Shown: positions 45,410 through 53,761 of the stretch, piece by piece
Numbering within the stretch: position 1 is the stretch's first letter
Layout: the number at the start of each line of letters is the position of its first letter
Source: Enterovibrio calviensis DSM 14347
Lineage (GTDB): Bacteria > Pseudomonadota > Gammaproteobacteria > Enterobacterales > Vibrionaceae
Assembly (NCBI RefSeq): GCF_000621165.1
Contig: NZ_KK211218.1
Location: forward strand, 303,196 to 367,195
Length of the DNA stretch: 64,000 nucleotides
Direction of reading: 5' to 3'
Translations under genes and position numbers: made by a program
The notes under the pieces: generated by a model
The model's database searches: none
Told to the model about the DNA's origin: nothing
What the model saw: only the letters and a program-made list of their open reading frames with translations

Positions 45410-46705
45410 CTAGAAACGGTAATTGGCTTGAGCACCAAGGATTAGTAGGTAGCCTTCGGTTTGATACTCTTGCTCGCCCACAAACAAACTGGTTTCTTTA
45501 AAGGTTTCTTTTGAGCGATCCATATATGCAAGGCCAACATCAAATGACCATTCAGCACTGTGTTGGTAGTTGAGGCCAGTTGCTAACCACAGAGCATCTT
45601 GATCTGGAATACTCAAGGTGGTTTCACCCGCCTTCTCATCCAGTGCAATACCTGCTCTGAGCGAAATGGCTTCGTTTAGCTGGTAGGTTGCGCCTAGTGA
45701 CCAGCGCCAGCTGTCATCGTATTTCTCTGGCTTAATAAAGCATGTACCACCATTGATAGAGCATCCTGCGCCGCTCGCTTTAAACTCGGTGTAGTCGCTC
45801 CATTGCGTCCAAAGTGCACTGTAGTGAACCGCGAGTTTGTTGTTGAGTTGATGAAAGCCCGATAACTCGATTGTCGCAGGCAAAGGAACATCTGATCTAC
45901 TGTCAGAAACACCGCCACCAGGAATAGCGACCCCAACGGAGTGATCGGTGAAATCGCCGCTCAGTTCAAGGTCAACACCGGCACGATAGGCGAGGCCGAA
46001 TCGGTTGTTTTCATCCAATTCGACGAGCCCACCAATGTTCCATCCGAATGCCCAGTCGTCAGCTTCCCAACTGACCAATTTGTCCGAACCGTTTTGGCCA
46101 AAATTGCTGCCGGCGGCACCATAATGTCTGTTCATTTCGGCTGTGGCGTAGATAACACTGATACCACCACCCAGGCTTAACATTGGGTTTATCCGATATG
46201 ACACTGCGGGGTTGAAGTTCACAGTCAGAAGAGAAGTATCACCGCCAATATCACCGGCGGCAAAATCGTCTTTTAAATCCGTGCCCAAACCATAATTCGA
46301 ATAGAAGCCAAGCCCGACCGCGAGTTTGTCACTAAGTGGTTGAACATAATAAGTGGAAGGAACGAACTGAGAAGGGACGGTGTCGTTTGAGGAAAGGGAG
46401 TCGGAACTGCCATCCACATTAATATCTGCGTCGAAATAGAGCAGTGCGCCCGATATTTCTGCTTGTTCGAAGAGAGACATCAGTGCAGGGTTGCGTCCCA
46501 TTGCGGCGGCGGTGTCACCAATTGCCGCTTCCCCAGCATAAGCTCTGCCTAAACCGCTGACTGAGTCAAAGGCGATTTGGTAACCAGCGGCATTGGCGGA
46601 ACCAATGCTGAGCGTTGATGCAATAAGGCATGTACTTGTCGTTAATACCGTGGCGACTCGCTTTGTCACAGAACGTTGAATACTTGGATAATGCGTCACT
46701 AACAT
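45410..46705 (-). CDS. FadL-type outer-membrane hydrophobic-compound transporter
   Basis: This 431-aa beta-barrel has a signal peptide ending ...SIGSANA followed by AAGYQIAFDSVSGLGRAYAGEAAIGDTAAAMGRNPALMSLF, the FadL hatch with its NPA motif. The C-terminus ends ANYRF with terminal Phe, the barrel-assembly signal. FadL proteins bring fatty acids, alkanes or aromatics across the outer membrane. ATG 46705 follows GGAGG by 5 nt; the ATG at 46729 lacks a site. It faces the acyl-CoA synthetase gene convergently, forming a lipid-uptake neighbourhood. Confidence 0.92.
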   Translation of the reverse strand: MLVTHYPSIQRSVTKRVATVLTTSTCLIASTLSIGSANAAGYQIAFDSVSGLGRAYAGEAAIGDTAAAMGRNPALMSLFEQAEISGALLYFDADINVDGSSDSLSSNDTVPSQFVPSTYYVQPLSDKLAVGLGFYSNYGLGTDLKDDFAAGDIGGDTSLLTVNFNPAVSYRINPMLSLGGGISVIYATAEMNRHYGAAGSNFGQNGSDKLVSWEADDWAFGWNIGGLVELDENNRFGLAYRAGVDLELSGDFTDHSVGVAIPGGGVSDSRSDVPLPATIELSGFHQLNNKLAVHYSALWTQWSDYTEFKASGAGCSINGGTCFIKPEKYDDSWRWSLGATYQLNEAISLRAGIALDEKAGETTLSIPDQDALWLATGLNYQHSAEWSFDVGLAYMDRSKETFKETSLFVGEQEYQTEGYLLILGAQANYRF

Positions 46706-47035
46706 ATGGACCTCCGTAGTTTCTCTCAATAACGCTGTGATCGACTCGTGAAGCGTCGTGGTTAATTTGATGTTATGCGCTTACGGCGGAGGGTGCTTGT
46801 CTTGGTGTGCCAGAAGACTATCTGCCAATATGTTTAAAGAGTGTTGTTCTATATTTTTATTTAAAACAATGGGTTGATGAGGGGTTAGGTGCATTCCATA
46901 AGCGACGAGACGTCTGTTTTATTCGACAGAACAGCCATGGCTTGTGCACTTTTTGAAGTGGTAGAAACTTAGAAAGGATAAATGAACGCTTTGAATCCGA
47001 AGAGACGGGCTATTCAGGAATAGCCCGACAGTGCA
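46706..47035. other. Intergenic region upstream of fadL-like gene
   Basis: Gap of 330 bp. The perfect 10-bp hairpin at 47006-47027 follows the small exported-protein gene. The remainder presumably holds the porin promoter; nothing else is recognisable. Confidence 0.5.
47006..47027. terminator. Hairpin after the small exported-protein gene
   Basis: CGGGCTATTC (47006-47015) pairs with GAATAGCCCG (47018-47027) with a 2-nt gap. No strong T-tract follows leftward (TCTCTTC), so termination efficiency is unclear. Confidence 0.6.
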
Positions 47036-47404
47036 TTAAGCGTTTACATAGCGGATGAAGTAATCCATCAATTGAAACTCTTGTTGTAAGTTGCTGAACG
47101 CAGTTTTGAAATCAGTGCCTTCGGGACTGGCTTCCACAAACTGCTTCGCAAAATCAGCAATTTGCTCATCTTTAACCTTCTTTGAATGAATGAGGTTTTG
47201 TTTGATTGCGATAAATACATCTTGCTCTGGGGTGGTTAGGGCCAATTCTTCAGCCACACTGACGGATGTTGAACCATTTCGTGCGCCGGCCAAGCTCTGT
47301 TTAGGCTGTTTCCAAATATTGACTTGTGATAGCGCTAGGCAAGAACCACCAGCAACCAGAAGCGTTCGCATTGTCGCTCTACGAGATAAATTGATCTGTT
47401 TCAT
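47036..47404 (-). CDS. Small protein with Tat-like signal, downstream of lipoxygenase homologue
   Basis: I do not recognise this 122-aa family. The N-terminus (MKQINLSRRATMRTLLVAGGSCLALSQV) has SRRATMR, close to the Tat twin-arginine motif, followed by a short hydrophobic stretch, suggesting folded export. The mature part is helical and acidic, with no Cys, haem or metal signature: LTTPEQDVFIAIKQNLIHSKKVKDEQIADFAKQFVEAS. GGAGAGGAAGCA precedes the ATG. It starts 19 bp after the lipoxygenase-like stop, so the two are probably co-transcribed and may act together. Confidence 0.6.
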   Translation of the reverse strand: MKQINLSRRATMRTLLVAGGSCLALSQVNIWKQPKQSLAGARNGSTSVSVAEELALTTPEQDVFIAIKQNLIHSKKVKDEQIADFAKQFVEASPEGTDFKTAFSNLQQEFQLMDYFIRYVNA

Positions 47405-47423
47405 TGCTTCCTCTCCTAAACAA

Positions 47424-49589
47424 CTAGTTCCAAGGGCTGACAGTGATGGTTGATGGCAGTCTCAAATCGTAACTCCAGCGACGGTCTGCATTTTTTGCAC
47501 GAATATCGTCATCGAGTGATTGAAGTTGAGATTGGAAAACATCCAAAAGTGGGTAAACATTTGGATCGTGTTTAAATTGCCCTTTAGGGTATTTGCCTAA
47601 CGAGCGATGCCAATCTTCTGGAAGATCGGTGAAGATCCTTGAGAAGAAAAACAGGCCAGCACCAACATTCATTGGCGGACAAACATTCAACCAATCCCTT
47701 TCGGAATAGCCATGAGTTGGCTCGATAGGGTGATCGCGATAAAAGCCGAGAGCGCCAAGCTTCATAAATGATGCGAAACTCGAAAATGCATGGTTTACCG
47801 ACATCCAGTAAATCAAGCTCGAGATAATATCAACCAATCGCTCAATTGAATCTGCATGGTCAGGGAAGCCGCGAACTTTACCGTCATGATTTGTTTCGTA
47901 GAGAAACGCTTGAAGTTCGGTGTCATCGATAACATCGTTGTCCGAGTGATAGTAAAGACGAAGATAGCCGTCCACCCACTCTCGGATAATGGGCATCATG
48001 TTGTCATCATCATGTTGCGGGTAATCGTCAATTTGGGAGAAACTTGGATCATCCATGCGGTCAAACGGCGTACCTTGTTCGAAAAAGCTGTAGTAGTTTT
48101 TTCTTCTAAGTGTCGCGTTTACAAAAGTGACGCTGCTAAAGCCGGATAGCTTTTGAATAGCGCCTGTTAGAAGACCGTTATAGGGATTCCCATAGGGGTC
48201 ATCCTCTCCGATGATTTGTACACCTACCTCATCAAATATCCCAGTGTGATTGTTAGTGACCAAAGCCATTAAGTGTGTGTCTAACAGCGGTCGAAGCGGG
48301 TGATACTCTGGAATGTTCCGGAAGTAAGCGACAGGAATCGGACCAAGGTAAACATGGGTGGACAAATGATCAACAACCGAGGCCATAGACGTCATAGTGG
48401 TGATGGCATTTTTAGCCATTTGCCACGCCCAATAATCATCAGCAGGCGTGATTATTTTTGATTGAGGATGCTTGTTATCTCCATAGCCGAATATACTTGC
48501 GAGTGTCCAACCAATACCTCCCCAAAACGAGTCTTCGAATGGAGTTTGAGTCGGTTGTATGGCGACGGTTTTTAACGTGTTGCTATGCGTTGGCATAGCA
48601 AACAACGCGATACCTGCATGCAACCTTGCGCCATAGTTATTCCAATTTCTAGGGGCAACGGTTTCTTCATGAAAGTCTTTGAAATCTAATATGAAAAGTC
48701 TTCCTTCTGCCATGGCTTGGTCGAGGTTGTCCGATTCAAATCCGGGAACACGCTGAAACTTGTCGTTCGTCATTGGAAACTTACGCATGTGTTCGGTATA
48801 TGGTTGTAGATAGTTGAAAACGGGGGTTTGAGCGGCTGTCATTAGCCATGCAATCAAATCATCTGAACGGAAGTCGTTGTCATAAGATGCTTTGGGCCAT
48901 TGTTTGATTCGCTTTTCGTACTCAGGGTGTGATGGACAAAAGTCGGGGTAGAAATCGAGTTCTTCAACACTATTACACTTGCGGTGGGGGAAGGTAACCA
49001 ATATTGGATCCATGATCTCAATCGTGAATCGTCCTAGGTTATTGTCGAATATCGTACTGTAGATAACATCAAGAAAACTCAAGAACCGTGCTGCAATATC
49101 CGGTGTTAATACGATGGCTGCAAAGTGCTTACCCAGATAGGCAATGGTGCCTTCGAACATACGAAGACCTTCAAAATCAGGGTCGGCATCGTTGACACCA
49201 AAATTGTATTCTTGCTCTTCCAGCCCCCCTCGATATCGCCAGTCATTTGCCGCTTGAACATCATCACAGGTAACGTTTCCGTGAACGACAGCTCCTCGTA
49301 ATTTTTCGTATTCAAAGAAGTTATCTATTTTTGCTTGAATAAGAGCTTGTTCACGTTCGTTAAGCGTGGAGTTGTCATATTGTGGAAGTGAGACTGTGTG
49401 GTATGGCGCTATTGAAAACTCACCGCCGCCAAGACCAACCGGCGGGCCACCTTCAAATAAGTCACCACTGTGACAGTGAGGTGCATTGAAAAATCGAGCA
49501 GCTCTTAGATCATCGCTATTTGCTGTTGTCTTGGGCGCTTTAATCAGCGCCCTAAGCTCTTCAATTTTATCATTTGTATCATCGCTCAT
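47424..49589 (-). CDS. Lipoxygenase-family protein with degenerate iron-ligand positions
   Basis: This 721-aa protein matches lipoxygenases over the catalytic half: LFILDFKDF (299-305), GARLHAGIALF, WAWQMAKNAITTMTSMASVVDHLSTHV (388-413), NIPEYHPLRPLLDTHL (425-440), REWVDGYLRLYYHSDNDVIDDTELQAF (536-562), VNHAFSSF (598-605) and IRAKNADRRWSYDLRLPS (696-713). Typical lipoxygenases have HxxxxH, a later HxxxN/H and a C-terminal Ile as iron ligands. Here the first pair aligns to M402 and D407, the third His may be H600, the fourth position is S604, and the chain ends PWN. Activity is therefore doubtful or non-canonical. No signal peptide. AAGGA precedes the start. First gene of a two-gene unit. Confidence 0.8.
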   Translation of the reverse strand: MSDDTNDKIEELRALIKAPKTTANSDDLRAARFFNAPHCHSGDLFEGGPPVGLGGGEFSIAPYHTVSLPQYDNSTLNEREQALIQAKIDNFFEYEKLRGAVVHGNVTCDDVQAANDWRYRGGLEEQEYNFGVNDADPDFEGLRMFEGTIAYLGKHFAAIVLTPDIAARFLSFLDVIYSTIFDNNLGRFTIEIMDPILVTFPHRKCNSVEELDFYPDFCPSHPEYEKRIKQWPKASYDNDFRSDDLIAWLMTAAQTPVFNYLQPYTEHMRKFPMTNDKFQRVPGFESDNLDQAMAEGRLFILDFKDFHEETVAPRNWNNYGARLHAGIALFAMPTHSNTLKTVAIQPTQTPFEDSFWGGIGWTLASIFGYGDNKHPQSKIITPADDYWAWQMAKNAITTMTSMASVVDHLSTHVYLGPIPVAYFRNIPEYHPLRPLLDTHLMALVTNNHTGIFDEVGVQIIGEDDPYGNPYNGLLTGAIQKLSGFSSVTFVNATLRRKNYYSFFEQGTPFDRMDDPSFSQIDDYPQHDDDNMMPIIREWVDGYLRLYYHSDNDVIDDTELQAFLYETNHDGKVRGFPDHADSIERLVDIISSLIYWMSVNHAFSSFASFMKLGALGFYRDHPIEPTHGYSERDWLNVCPPMNVGAGLFFFSRIFTDLPEDWHRSLGKYPKGQFKHDPNVYPLLDVFQSQLQSLDDDIRAKNADRRWSYDLRLPSTITVSPWN

Positions 49590-49813
49590 TGTTTCATTCC
49601 TTGCTTGCTAGTGAGGTACGAGTTCGATGTGATTCAACGACGTGTCGATAGCTCTAAGTCATTAGTTAATGACTGACACTGGCATTGAAACAACCAGACA
49701 CTCTCATAGGTAGCCAACTCAAAATGTGCAATCGTTGTTCTGCTTGCAGCGATCTTTGCAAACTTTCAACAATGTCATCCGCTAGAAATTAACGCTGTTT
49801 TTCGTTCCAGAGA

Positions 49814-49835
49814 CCCCTATTTTTGGGGCTTTTTT
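49814..49835 (+). terminator. Short terminator-like hairpin with T-run, orphan
   Basis: CCCC (49814-49817), loop TATTTTT, GGGG (49825-49828), then CTTTTTT to 49835. The stem is only 4 bp but the T-run is good. No forward gene precedes it, so a small RNA upstream or chance are both possible. Confidence 0.4.
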
Positions 49836-50242
49836 AGTTCGCCACCAAAACACGTTAGCAATGAAGCGAGAAACTCCTGTTATCCCAACGCGAATAACTT
49901 CTGTCCGAGCGAACATTGTCTTGGGAAGTAGGGGCGCTCTATCGTTAAATAGCTCATGGAGTGTAAATTTTTCCGACGGTAATTCTGTCTCATTTATGGT
50001 ATTTGGTGAGAATTAAAAACACATGTTAACTTTTAACGTCAGCAATGTTCCGTTGTAAAAGAGCGTTATGTTATTGAATAAGCGTTTAAAAATATGGATA
50101 TGTCATTGGGAATAATCGTTATAGAGGTGCGACTTGGGGAAATGGATAACTGTGTAACTTGGGCTAGTCGAGGGGGAATGTTGAAGATTGGGCGAAATAC
50201 AGGGGGCTTTCAGTATTCTAGGTCTTTTTAAGTTCGAAGAAG

Positions 50243-50266
50243 GAGGCCGAATGGTCATTCGGCCTC
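50243..50266. terminator. Hairpin after trhO
   Basis: GAGGCCGAATG (50243-50253) pairs perfectly with CATTCGGCCTC (50256-50266). It lies 20 bp beyond the trhO stop. The leftward continuation CTTCTTCG is T-rich but interrupted. Confidence 0.7.
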
Positions 50267-50285
50267 TGATAAGAGATAGGAGCGA

Positions 50286-51269
50286 CTACTTACCGCGAGT
50301 GCGTTGTTTCTGTTTTAGCAATAGCTTTTCAGCGCGCTTCATTTCTTTGTGTTTAATGGCATCAGAGCCGACATGCACTTCACCACGCTGATTAGCAAGC
50401 TGAACTTGTTTTTCCCGTTCTCTAAAGCTCGCTATTTGTTCATCACTATGTGTGCCGAAGCACTTCGGACAGCTGACACCTTGCTCAAATTGCGGAGATT
50501 GTTTGTCTTCTTCGGTGATGGGGAAGCGGCATGCATTACATAAACTGTAATCGCTTTGCTCAAGCTGGTGGTTGACGGCAACACGACCATCAAAGACATA
50601 GCAGTCGCCATTCCAAAGGCTGCTTTCTTCCGGTACTTCTTCTAAGTATTTGAGAATACCGCCTTCGAGGTGGTAAACCTCGTCAAACCCTTGTTCTTTC
50701 ATGTAAGCCGTAGACTTCTCACAGCGAATACCGCCGGTACAAAACATGGCGACTTTCTTGTGTTTAGTCGGGTCCATGTTCTCTTTAACGTAGTCTGGAA
50801 ATTCGCGAAACGTCTCCGTATGAGGGTTCACGGCGCCTTCGAATGTACCTAGTTCGATTTCGTAGTCATTTCGGGTATCCACCACGAACACTTCAGGGTC
50901 GGCAATCAATGCATTCCAATCAGACGGTTTCACATAAGTACCCACCACATGACGAGGGTCGATACCTTCGACGCCCATGGTGACGATTTCTTTCTTTAAC
51001 TTCACCTTGGTTCGGTTGAAAGGCTGTTCGTCGCTGAAGGACTCTTTGAAATTAATGCCGGATAAACGAGCGTCTGCGTTGAGGTAGGCAAGCACGATAT
51101 CTATGCTTTCACGGGAGCCCGAGACTGTGCCGTTAATACCTTCTTGCGCTAACAGTAATGTGCCCCTGACCTGATGTTTCTCCATCAACTCTGTCAAAGG
51201 TGATTGAATATCTTGGTAATCTTTTAGCTCAACAAACTTGTATAACGCACAAACTACATACTGACTCAC
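50286..51269 (-). CDS. trhO: tRNA uridine(34) hydroxylase, rhodanese family
   Basis: This 327-aa protein (YceA/TrhO) takes part in oxygen-dependent 5-hydroxylation of tRNA U34. It has an N-terminal ferredoxin-like domain ([17 protein letters not shown]), a rhodanese domain ([22 protein letters not shown]) with the catalytic Cys in [16 protein letters not shown], and a C-terminal zinc-like Cys region (CNACRFPI...CPKCFG). The C-terminus is basic. Length and order match YceA. Monocistronic, reverse strand. Confidence 0.93.
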   Translation of the reverse strand: MSQYVVCALYKFVELKDYQDIQSPLTELMEKHQVRGTLLLAQEGINGTVSGSRESIDIVLAYLNADARLSGINFKESFSDEQPFNRTKVKLKKEIVTMGVEGIDPRHVVGTYVKPSDWNALIADPEVFVVDTRNDYEIELGTFEGAVNPHTETFREFPDYVKENMDPTKHKKVAMFCTGGIRCEKSTAYMKEQGFDEVYHLEGGILKYLEEVPEESSLWNGDCYVFDGRVAVNHQLEQSDYSLCNACRFPITEEDKQSPQFEQGVSCPKCFGTHSDEQIASFREREKQVQLANQRGEVHVGSDAIKHKEMKRAEKLLLKQKQRTRGK

Positions 51270-51387
51270 ACGGCATCCTTTAAATCACTGCGGGTTTACT
51301 TGACGGCAAATAGTGTAACTGAAAGACGCAAAGTTAAACATGCAGCAATAGTGTGGTTATTGCGGTAGGTAGAAGTGAAATAAAAGC

Positions 51388-51446
51388 GTACTGCTCACGT
51401 AGCGAGCAGTACAAAAAGACAATGAATTAATCGGCTCTTCATTGTC
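51388..51446. terminator. Two consecutive hairpins after osmC-like gene
   Basis: GTACTGCTC (51388-51396) pairs with GAGCAGTAC (51404-51412), followed leftward by GCTTTTATTT, a usable T-tract. GACAATGAA (51418-51426) pairs with TTCATTGTC (51438-51446). Together they close the OsmC-family transcript. Confidence 0.65.
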
Positions 51447-51472
51447 AAAAGGTATCAAGTGGATATACAGCG

Positions 51473-51886
51473 TTATTTTAGCGACAGGGATAAAGTGATC
51501 TCAGTTCCAGCAAAAAGACGTGAAACAGGGCACTTCTCTTTAGCGATAGCACCTAATGTCTGGAGTTCTTCATTAGTCAGGCCTTCTGCCGATACCGTAG
51601 AGAACAGTTCAATCAGTGTGATTTTTGGTCCATCATCTTCACCGAGATGTACATTTGCAGAAGTGCTTATTGTGGGAGAGTAGTTTTTTTCTGATAACAA
51701 GGCAGAAAGAAACATTGAATAGCAACCGGAGTGGGCTGCACCAATTAGCTCTTCTGGATTCGTCCCTTCTCCTGTTTCGAATCGCGATGCAAAAGTGAAC
51801 GGACCCGTAACGTCACCATATTTCATTACACCGTTGCCATTTTTTAATGTCCCTTCCCAGACAGCGCTCGCATGTTGAACTGGCAT
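51473..51886 (-). CDS. osmC: OsmC-family peroxiredoxin
   Basis: This 137-aa thiol peroxidase acts against organic hydroperoxides. The two redox Cys are in IGAAHSGCYSMFLSALL and AIAKEKCPVSRLF, with the FASRFETGEGTNPEELIGAAH segment typical of OsmC rather than Ohr. Cytoplasmic, full length. It is worth noting beside the lipoxygenase homologue, since lipid hydroperoxides are OsmC/Ohr substrates, though trhO lies between and no co-regulation is visible. Confidence 0.88.
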   Translation of the reverse strand: MPVQHASAVWEGTLKNGNGVMKYGDVTGPFTFASRFETGEGTNPEELIGAAHSGCYSMFLSALLSEKNYSPTISTSANVHLGEDDGPKITLIELFSTVSAEGLTNEELQTLGAIAKEKCPVSRLFAGTEITLSLSLK

Positions 51887-52460
51887 ATTTCATTCCTTAA
51901 AGATTGAGAATCGTATTTTAATAACTTCACCAACTGTGTGAGTCGCAAGTAGAGGTTTTCACTCGTACTTTTGTATAGTTACACTATGAACACTCACCAT
52001 TGAACTATGTCGATTCTGTATATTTGTCACAAGCAAATATTTATTTGCTCGGAACAAAGAAATTCTTTTGTTACACACAGAAGATATTGTTGGAAAAGAT
52101 AAACTAAAAAATATGAGGGAGTACCAGTCAAGCGGGGTTAGGTAAATCATCAAGTATCTGGAATCTTATAGAACTGGCAGAGATTCACATATTAAGTCAC
52201 TAAAAATTAATAAAAAATGGAAGATGAGCTGGGTATGCTAATGCGTTGAACATTCGATTTAGACGTTGAGTTAGGGCGCTGCGATGACTAAGGCTGCGAT
52301 GACTAAGAAGGAAGAATAGAAAGAAGGGAGAACTAAGACAAGAAAGGCAAAGCGCGTACCTTTCTTATCTTTTCAAGTGTTTTTACTATCAATAAGTACA
52401 CCTTCAATAAACGCACATTGCGAGTTCATTGATTGAGTCACTGATGATAGTGACTAGCGG
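51887..52460. other. AT-rich intergenic region with small repeats
   Basis: Gap of 574 bp. It contains a tandem pair CTGCGATGACTAAGG/CTGCGATGACTAAGA (52279-52308), a hairpin AAGAAAGG...CCTTTCTT (52341-52367) and a short hairpin GTCACT-GATGAT-AGTGAC (52437-52454) just past the RTX gene stop. The left part is AT-rich with no supported ORF. Confidence 0.6.
52279..52308. repeat. 15-bp tandem duplication
   Basis: CTGCGATGACTAAG is repeated head to tail (52279-52293 and 52294-52308) with one difference at the last base. Probably slippage-derived. Confidence 0.8.
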
Positions 52461-53297
52461 TTAAACGTTATAGAAAATGAAGTCATCCGATGAAAAATCC
52501 GAAAGCTGCGAGTTGTTAAATATCACTGAGTGGGTATCTGAAAGAGTGAGAAGCACGGTTGGTCCAGCTTGTTCAATGAGCAAGTCATCAAAAGACTCAG
52601 CCACGTTGAATAGGAAAACGGTATCGACGTCTTGCTCAAAATCGACAATACGATCGACACTTTGTTGGCCTTCCAACAGGTTGGAAAACATAAAGTAATC
52701 TTGACCTTCGCCACCAAAATAGAAGTCGTTACCACTTGTACCTACGAGATAGTCTGAACCATCATTCCCGAACAGGCGATCATTACCGATACCACCAATA
52801 AGAACATCATCGCCACTGCCACCCAATAAGGCATTGTCACCAGCCAATCCAATCAAGACATCGTCTCCGCTGCCTCCTCGAAGCACATCGTCGCCAGCGC
52901 CACCATACAGAATATCGTTGCCGCGACCGCCGACAATCGTGTCATCGCCGCCGTAAGTGGCTGCATGGTTCAATAGTGCCTGATTCTCGGCAAAGAACTC
53001 TTGAACTCCCGCGACTGCATAGCTGACGTCTGACGGTGATACCCATGAGAAGTCTTGTTCTTTGACTGATTCATACAGAGTGCTGAGGGTATCTGAAAAC
53101 GTGGGATCTTCTGTCTCTAAGTATTCATCGACAGGAATGTCATCACCGAGTAACACATCGTCGCCGCTAAATCCGACAATACTGTCGTCGCCATCAAGTC
53201 CATTGATAAAGTCGTCACCAGTCGAACCCGTTAGGGTGTCATCCTCAATAGAACCTAAGCCTACATAGTCAAACTCTACGCCATACACTGTTATCAT
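52461..53297 (-). CDS. Small RTX calcium-binding repeat protein
   Basis: This 278-aa acidic protein has two blocks of RTX nonapeptides (GGxGxDxxx): residues about 14-50 (DDTLTGSTGDDFINGLDGDD) and about 118-205 (GGRGNDILYGGAGDDVLRGG and following), separated by an about 65-residue non-repeat helical insert. The C-terminal part (about 205-278) is a beta-type tail like those of type I-secreted proteins and ends DDFIFYNV. No catalytic domain is present. The start at 53297 has GGAGG upstream; 53309 is less likely. Ca2+-dependent folding outside the cell is inferred. No type I secretion genes are in the window. Confidence 0.85.
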   Translation of the reverse strand: MITVYGVEFDYVGLGSIEDDTLTGSTGDDFINGLDGDDSIVGFSGDDVLLGDDIPVDEYLETEDPTFSDTLSTLYESVKEQDFSWVSPSDVSYAVAGVQEFFAENQALLNHAATYGGDDTIVGGRGNDILYGGAGDDVLRGGSGDDVLIGLAGDNALLGGSGDDVLIGGIGNDRLFGNDGSDYLVGTSGNDFYFGGEGQDYFMFSNLLEGQQSVDRIVDFEQDVDTVFLFNVAESFDDLLIEQAGPTVLLTLSDTHSVIFNNSQLSDFSSDDFIFYNV

Positions 53298-53761
53298 TGT
53301 TGCCTCCATTGCAAATTCATCATCTAACCTTGCTGAATTGAGTGTAGAGCTCGAGTCTTTCAGGGATGTGTCAATAAGTTGATAATCCCTTTGATAGCAA
53401 GGGCTGAAACGGATATGTCACTGCTGAGAATATGAATGTGCTTTGAAAGGTATGTACGGTAGCAAGTAACAAGATAGCGCTCGTTGAAGCCTGAACCTTT
53501 AGGCTGCTGGGCATCACGGGTTCGTAAAGGTTCGTATATATGGAAAGAAAGGAACGTTAGTCAGAAGCAAAAGCACCATTCAATGTAAATTGGCTTGCAG
53601 TGCAGATAAACAAAGCAGATACCGATTTGCTTAGTGGCTGATATTGGAGAGAGAGTTTGTTTCGGTCTGTGATAGAATCGTCGCAATTTTTAAGACGGTA
53701 TTGCGCCATTTTGTGCCGCGACAACGTACCGTGTATGGATATTCACCATTAACCGCATTTC
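53298..53761. other. Divergent intergenic region RTX gene / hrpA
   Basis: Gap of 464 bp that must contain both promoters. GGAGG of the RTX gene lies at its left edge. I see no further ORF, repeat or RNA gene. Confidence 0.55.

Larger units (their letters stand above)
49590..50285. other. Long intergenic region
   Basis: Gap of 696 bp between the lipoxygenase-like gene (leftward promoter) and the end of trhO. It contains a terminator-like hairpin on the forward strand at 49814-49835 and one near trhO at 50243-50266. No supported ORF. A small RNA ending at 49835 is conceivable but not evidenced. Confidence 0.5.

Noticed and set aside
50188-50391. Forward ORF of 67 codons over the trhO 3' end
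   Set aside because: It overlaps a clear gene and a hairpin, has no recognisable product, and is a shadow frame.
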